From the NCBI GenBank assembly GCA_029204225.1, contig CM055107.1:45613071-45677070 (forward strand): 64,000 bases of DNA, written 5' to 3'. Within the stretch, counting starts at the first letter, position 1. Every line of letters starts with the position of its first letter. Shown piece after piece: positions 62,177-64,000 of this stretch. The notes beneath the pieces were generated by a model, which was not told the DNA's origin, did no database searches, and was given only the letters and a program-made list of their open reading frames with translations. The DNA comes from Diphasiastrum complanatum (lineage: Eukaryota > Streptophyta > Lycopodiopsida > Lycopodiales > Lycopodiaceae). The translations under genes were made by a program, and so were the position numbers.

Positions 62177-62758
62177 CTACATCCATGCCCCAACCATAGT
62201 GTGAAAGTATCTTTGGCCAGTTGAGAATTTTAAGGGTAATCTACCCCAAAGGAATACCACATTCCACTCACTTTTTACATCTTGGAATTTGAACATAATG
62301 GGCTTTAGTCTTAAGGATCAGGGACTAGCCACATACGCCCTGATGGTCAAAGGTGTCATTTCAAAAATGTGTTGCCGCCATGCAAATTGTGGGACCAACA
62401 CCTAGAGACAAGATATTTCCTTGCATTTGATTTCAAGTGCACTAAATTGTAGCTGCCACCTGCCCCGTGAGGATTCATAGGAATACTTACACAGAAATTC
62501 ATTGATCTCTTCTTCAACGTTCTTGGATTTTCAGAAGGCCTTGGATGCCAAAATGGAGCAAGAGCCTCGAGATGAGGATGATGGCTGCTCCTCCATAGTT
62601 GGTATAGTGCTGTGCTCAGTTATGGTATCATGCCATGCTGCTTGTGGATCAATCTCTAGATCTTGATCATGGCTTGGCTCTGGCTATGCAACTTCATATT
62701 GGGGTGGTGGGGAATTACCACCTGGGGCATTGGTTGTACGAGTGTCTATTGCTGCCAT
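62177..62758 (-). pseudogene. Decayed ORF between the two 170-bp repeats
   Basis: From an ATG at 62758 the minus strand reads MAAIDTRTTNAPGGNSPPPQ, then with four or five internal stops VEEEINEFLCKYSYESSRGR, AWRQHIFEMTPLTIRAYVAS, SEWNVVFLWGRLPLKF and a stop. It is probably the Gag-like protein of a non-autonomous LTR element. No family motif was recognised. Confidence 0.4.
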
Positions 62759-63394
62759 ACTTGCAGCGCCGCTTTGGCTCTGGATAACTCTTGAATAGCC
62801 ATTTGCCTATACTGATCAAATTTTCCTTGGTAGCTTGCTAGTGTCTTCTTATATAACTCCACCCGTTGGGCCAAATACGCTGCTTCATGTGGGGTGAGAG
62901 GGTGTGTGGTGGGCACTGGCTAGCATGCCATTCGTTGCATTCAATCTGCAATGCATCGACCAACCGTGAGCTTTTAGATTGAGCCATTTGGAGTTGGGCT
63001 TGGAACGGGGTGGACCGTAGTCGTGGCTTCTTGGACTTTGGCAGCCGCGTCTGCCACCGACTTGTATAGCATCTTGGTGTAGTCCTAAAGTTCTTTGTCT
63101 CATGTTGCTCTAGCTTCTAGGCCTTGGCCATCTCGACATGTGTATGCTGCTGTGCCACTTCAAGTTCTCATTTGAGCTGATCCAACTTGGTACACAATTC
63201 AGTGTTATTCGTAGCCAGAGTGACTACGTGGCCATCCACAACATTTGTTTATCAGCTATGAGCTAGTTGAGTGGGGTACCCAACTGCTTGCAGGCTGTTA
63301 AGGTGTCTTGTGGAGTGGCTGGAGGGGTGGTGTTGGCTTTGGCTGATTTGGAGCTTGGCCTCCTGGTCTTCCTCCACAAGTTCTTCTTCTAGCA

Positions 63395-63566
63395 CAAGGC
63401 CCAAGTCTATTTTATTCTAAGTTACAATATTTTACACTTTAAAAATGTGCTCATTGGGTTGTGGGCTTATACACTAAGGATACCACATGGCCCTCGCATC
63501 TAAATTAATCTCTAGAGTTTTATTTTTAATTTTGATGAGCCAATTTATTTTTGTACAAATATTTCC
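63395..63566. repeat. Direct repeat of about 170 bp, copy 2
   Basis: Second copy of the 61556-61725 sequence, same orientation, 1.84 kb away. Confidence 0.7.
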
Positions 63567-64000
63567 CGAACACATGACAACATGAATTTGATTTAGTCAA
63601 CCTACAAGCTCCACTTGCATGCACATAAAGTTTTTTTTATTGACATTTGTTTATGACAGATCTAGTTCTTAAAGACTCATGATCAAAGGAGGTCTTATTC
63701 CTCATATTATTGGATTTTATGCCATCAATGTCAAATTCATAGAGGTTTCATTGTTCCAATTTTTCAAGATGTTGTGTGATTGAGTCGTTTGTTTGACTAT
63801 CTTGAGTTGGTCTTGTAGGTAAAGGACATGTGCTCTGCTCTCATCCCCCCTCTCTTTTTTTATTCAATAACCAAAGATTCAATAGAAATGTTCTTGAAAA
63901 TTAAATTATGATGGCCATCTTTGGAAAACATAAAAATATGTACACATAGAGCTCTACATGGAATAAGGAGCTCTTTGTGAACTAAATTGCACAGTTTTCC
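63567..64000. other. No recognised feature
   Basis: AT-rich window end. It shares phrases (ATTGACAT, AAAGACTCATGATCAAAGG, ATCAAGATG-like) with 59930-60060, so it is probably related repeat sequence. Confidence 0.4.

Overview
The window is nuclear DNA from a land plant with a large, retrotransposon-rich genome. The evidence is GT-AG introns of up to about 6 kb, a protein with a plastid-type transit sequence, Ty1/copia and Ty3/gypsy LTR elements in both orientations and often nested, and long (GA)n/(CT)n arrays. The sequence alone does not tell me the species or the major lineage (fern, lycophyte, gymnosperm or angiosperm). Coordinates of spliced genes were read by eye from splice signals and protein family motifs.

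Two apparently intact host genes are present, both on the + strand. The first (4244-17619, nine exons, 932 codons) is a DDX11/CHL1-type iron-sulfur superfamily 2 DNA helicase. It has all helicase motifs and the four cluster cysteines. Its third intron is about 6.2 kb and contains a decayed antisense Ty3/gypsy element. The second (24141-36051, six exons, 419 codons) is a Ser/Ala-rich, probably plastid-targeted multi-pass membrane protein of no known function. Its two large introns (4.7 and 4.8 kb) hold LTR, gypsy and copia debris and a 177-bp hAT-type MITE with a perfect 8-bp target duplication.

The rest is repeat territory. 1-4243: no gene, one candidate LTR. 17620-24140: copia fragments of two families ending in a well-defined 638-bp LTR, then unassigned sequence. 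36052-45830: gypsy gag remnants, a copia element whose LTRs contain (CT)n arrays, and a minus-strand gag-only LTR element with a tRNA-Asp-type primer site and a roughly 900-bp polypurine tract. 45830-64000: nested copia elements. These include a 691-bp LTR with primer site (50489-51179), a related LTR at 60478-61181, a minus-strand LTR at 57045-57681, and a + strand LTR (58925-59471) with a polypurine tract and RNase H on one side and a primer site on the other.

The most unusual content is a pair of decayed paralogues of a protein I do not recognise, at 46.9-47.8 kb (+) and 55.0-56.2 kb (-). They share an intron at the same codon. Both lie downstream of a copia gag start in the same orientation. 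The second copy continues into an AGKTTL P-loop-like sequence. A further unknown ORF of about 190 codons (52832-53410, -) lies nearby.
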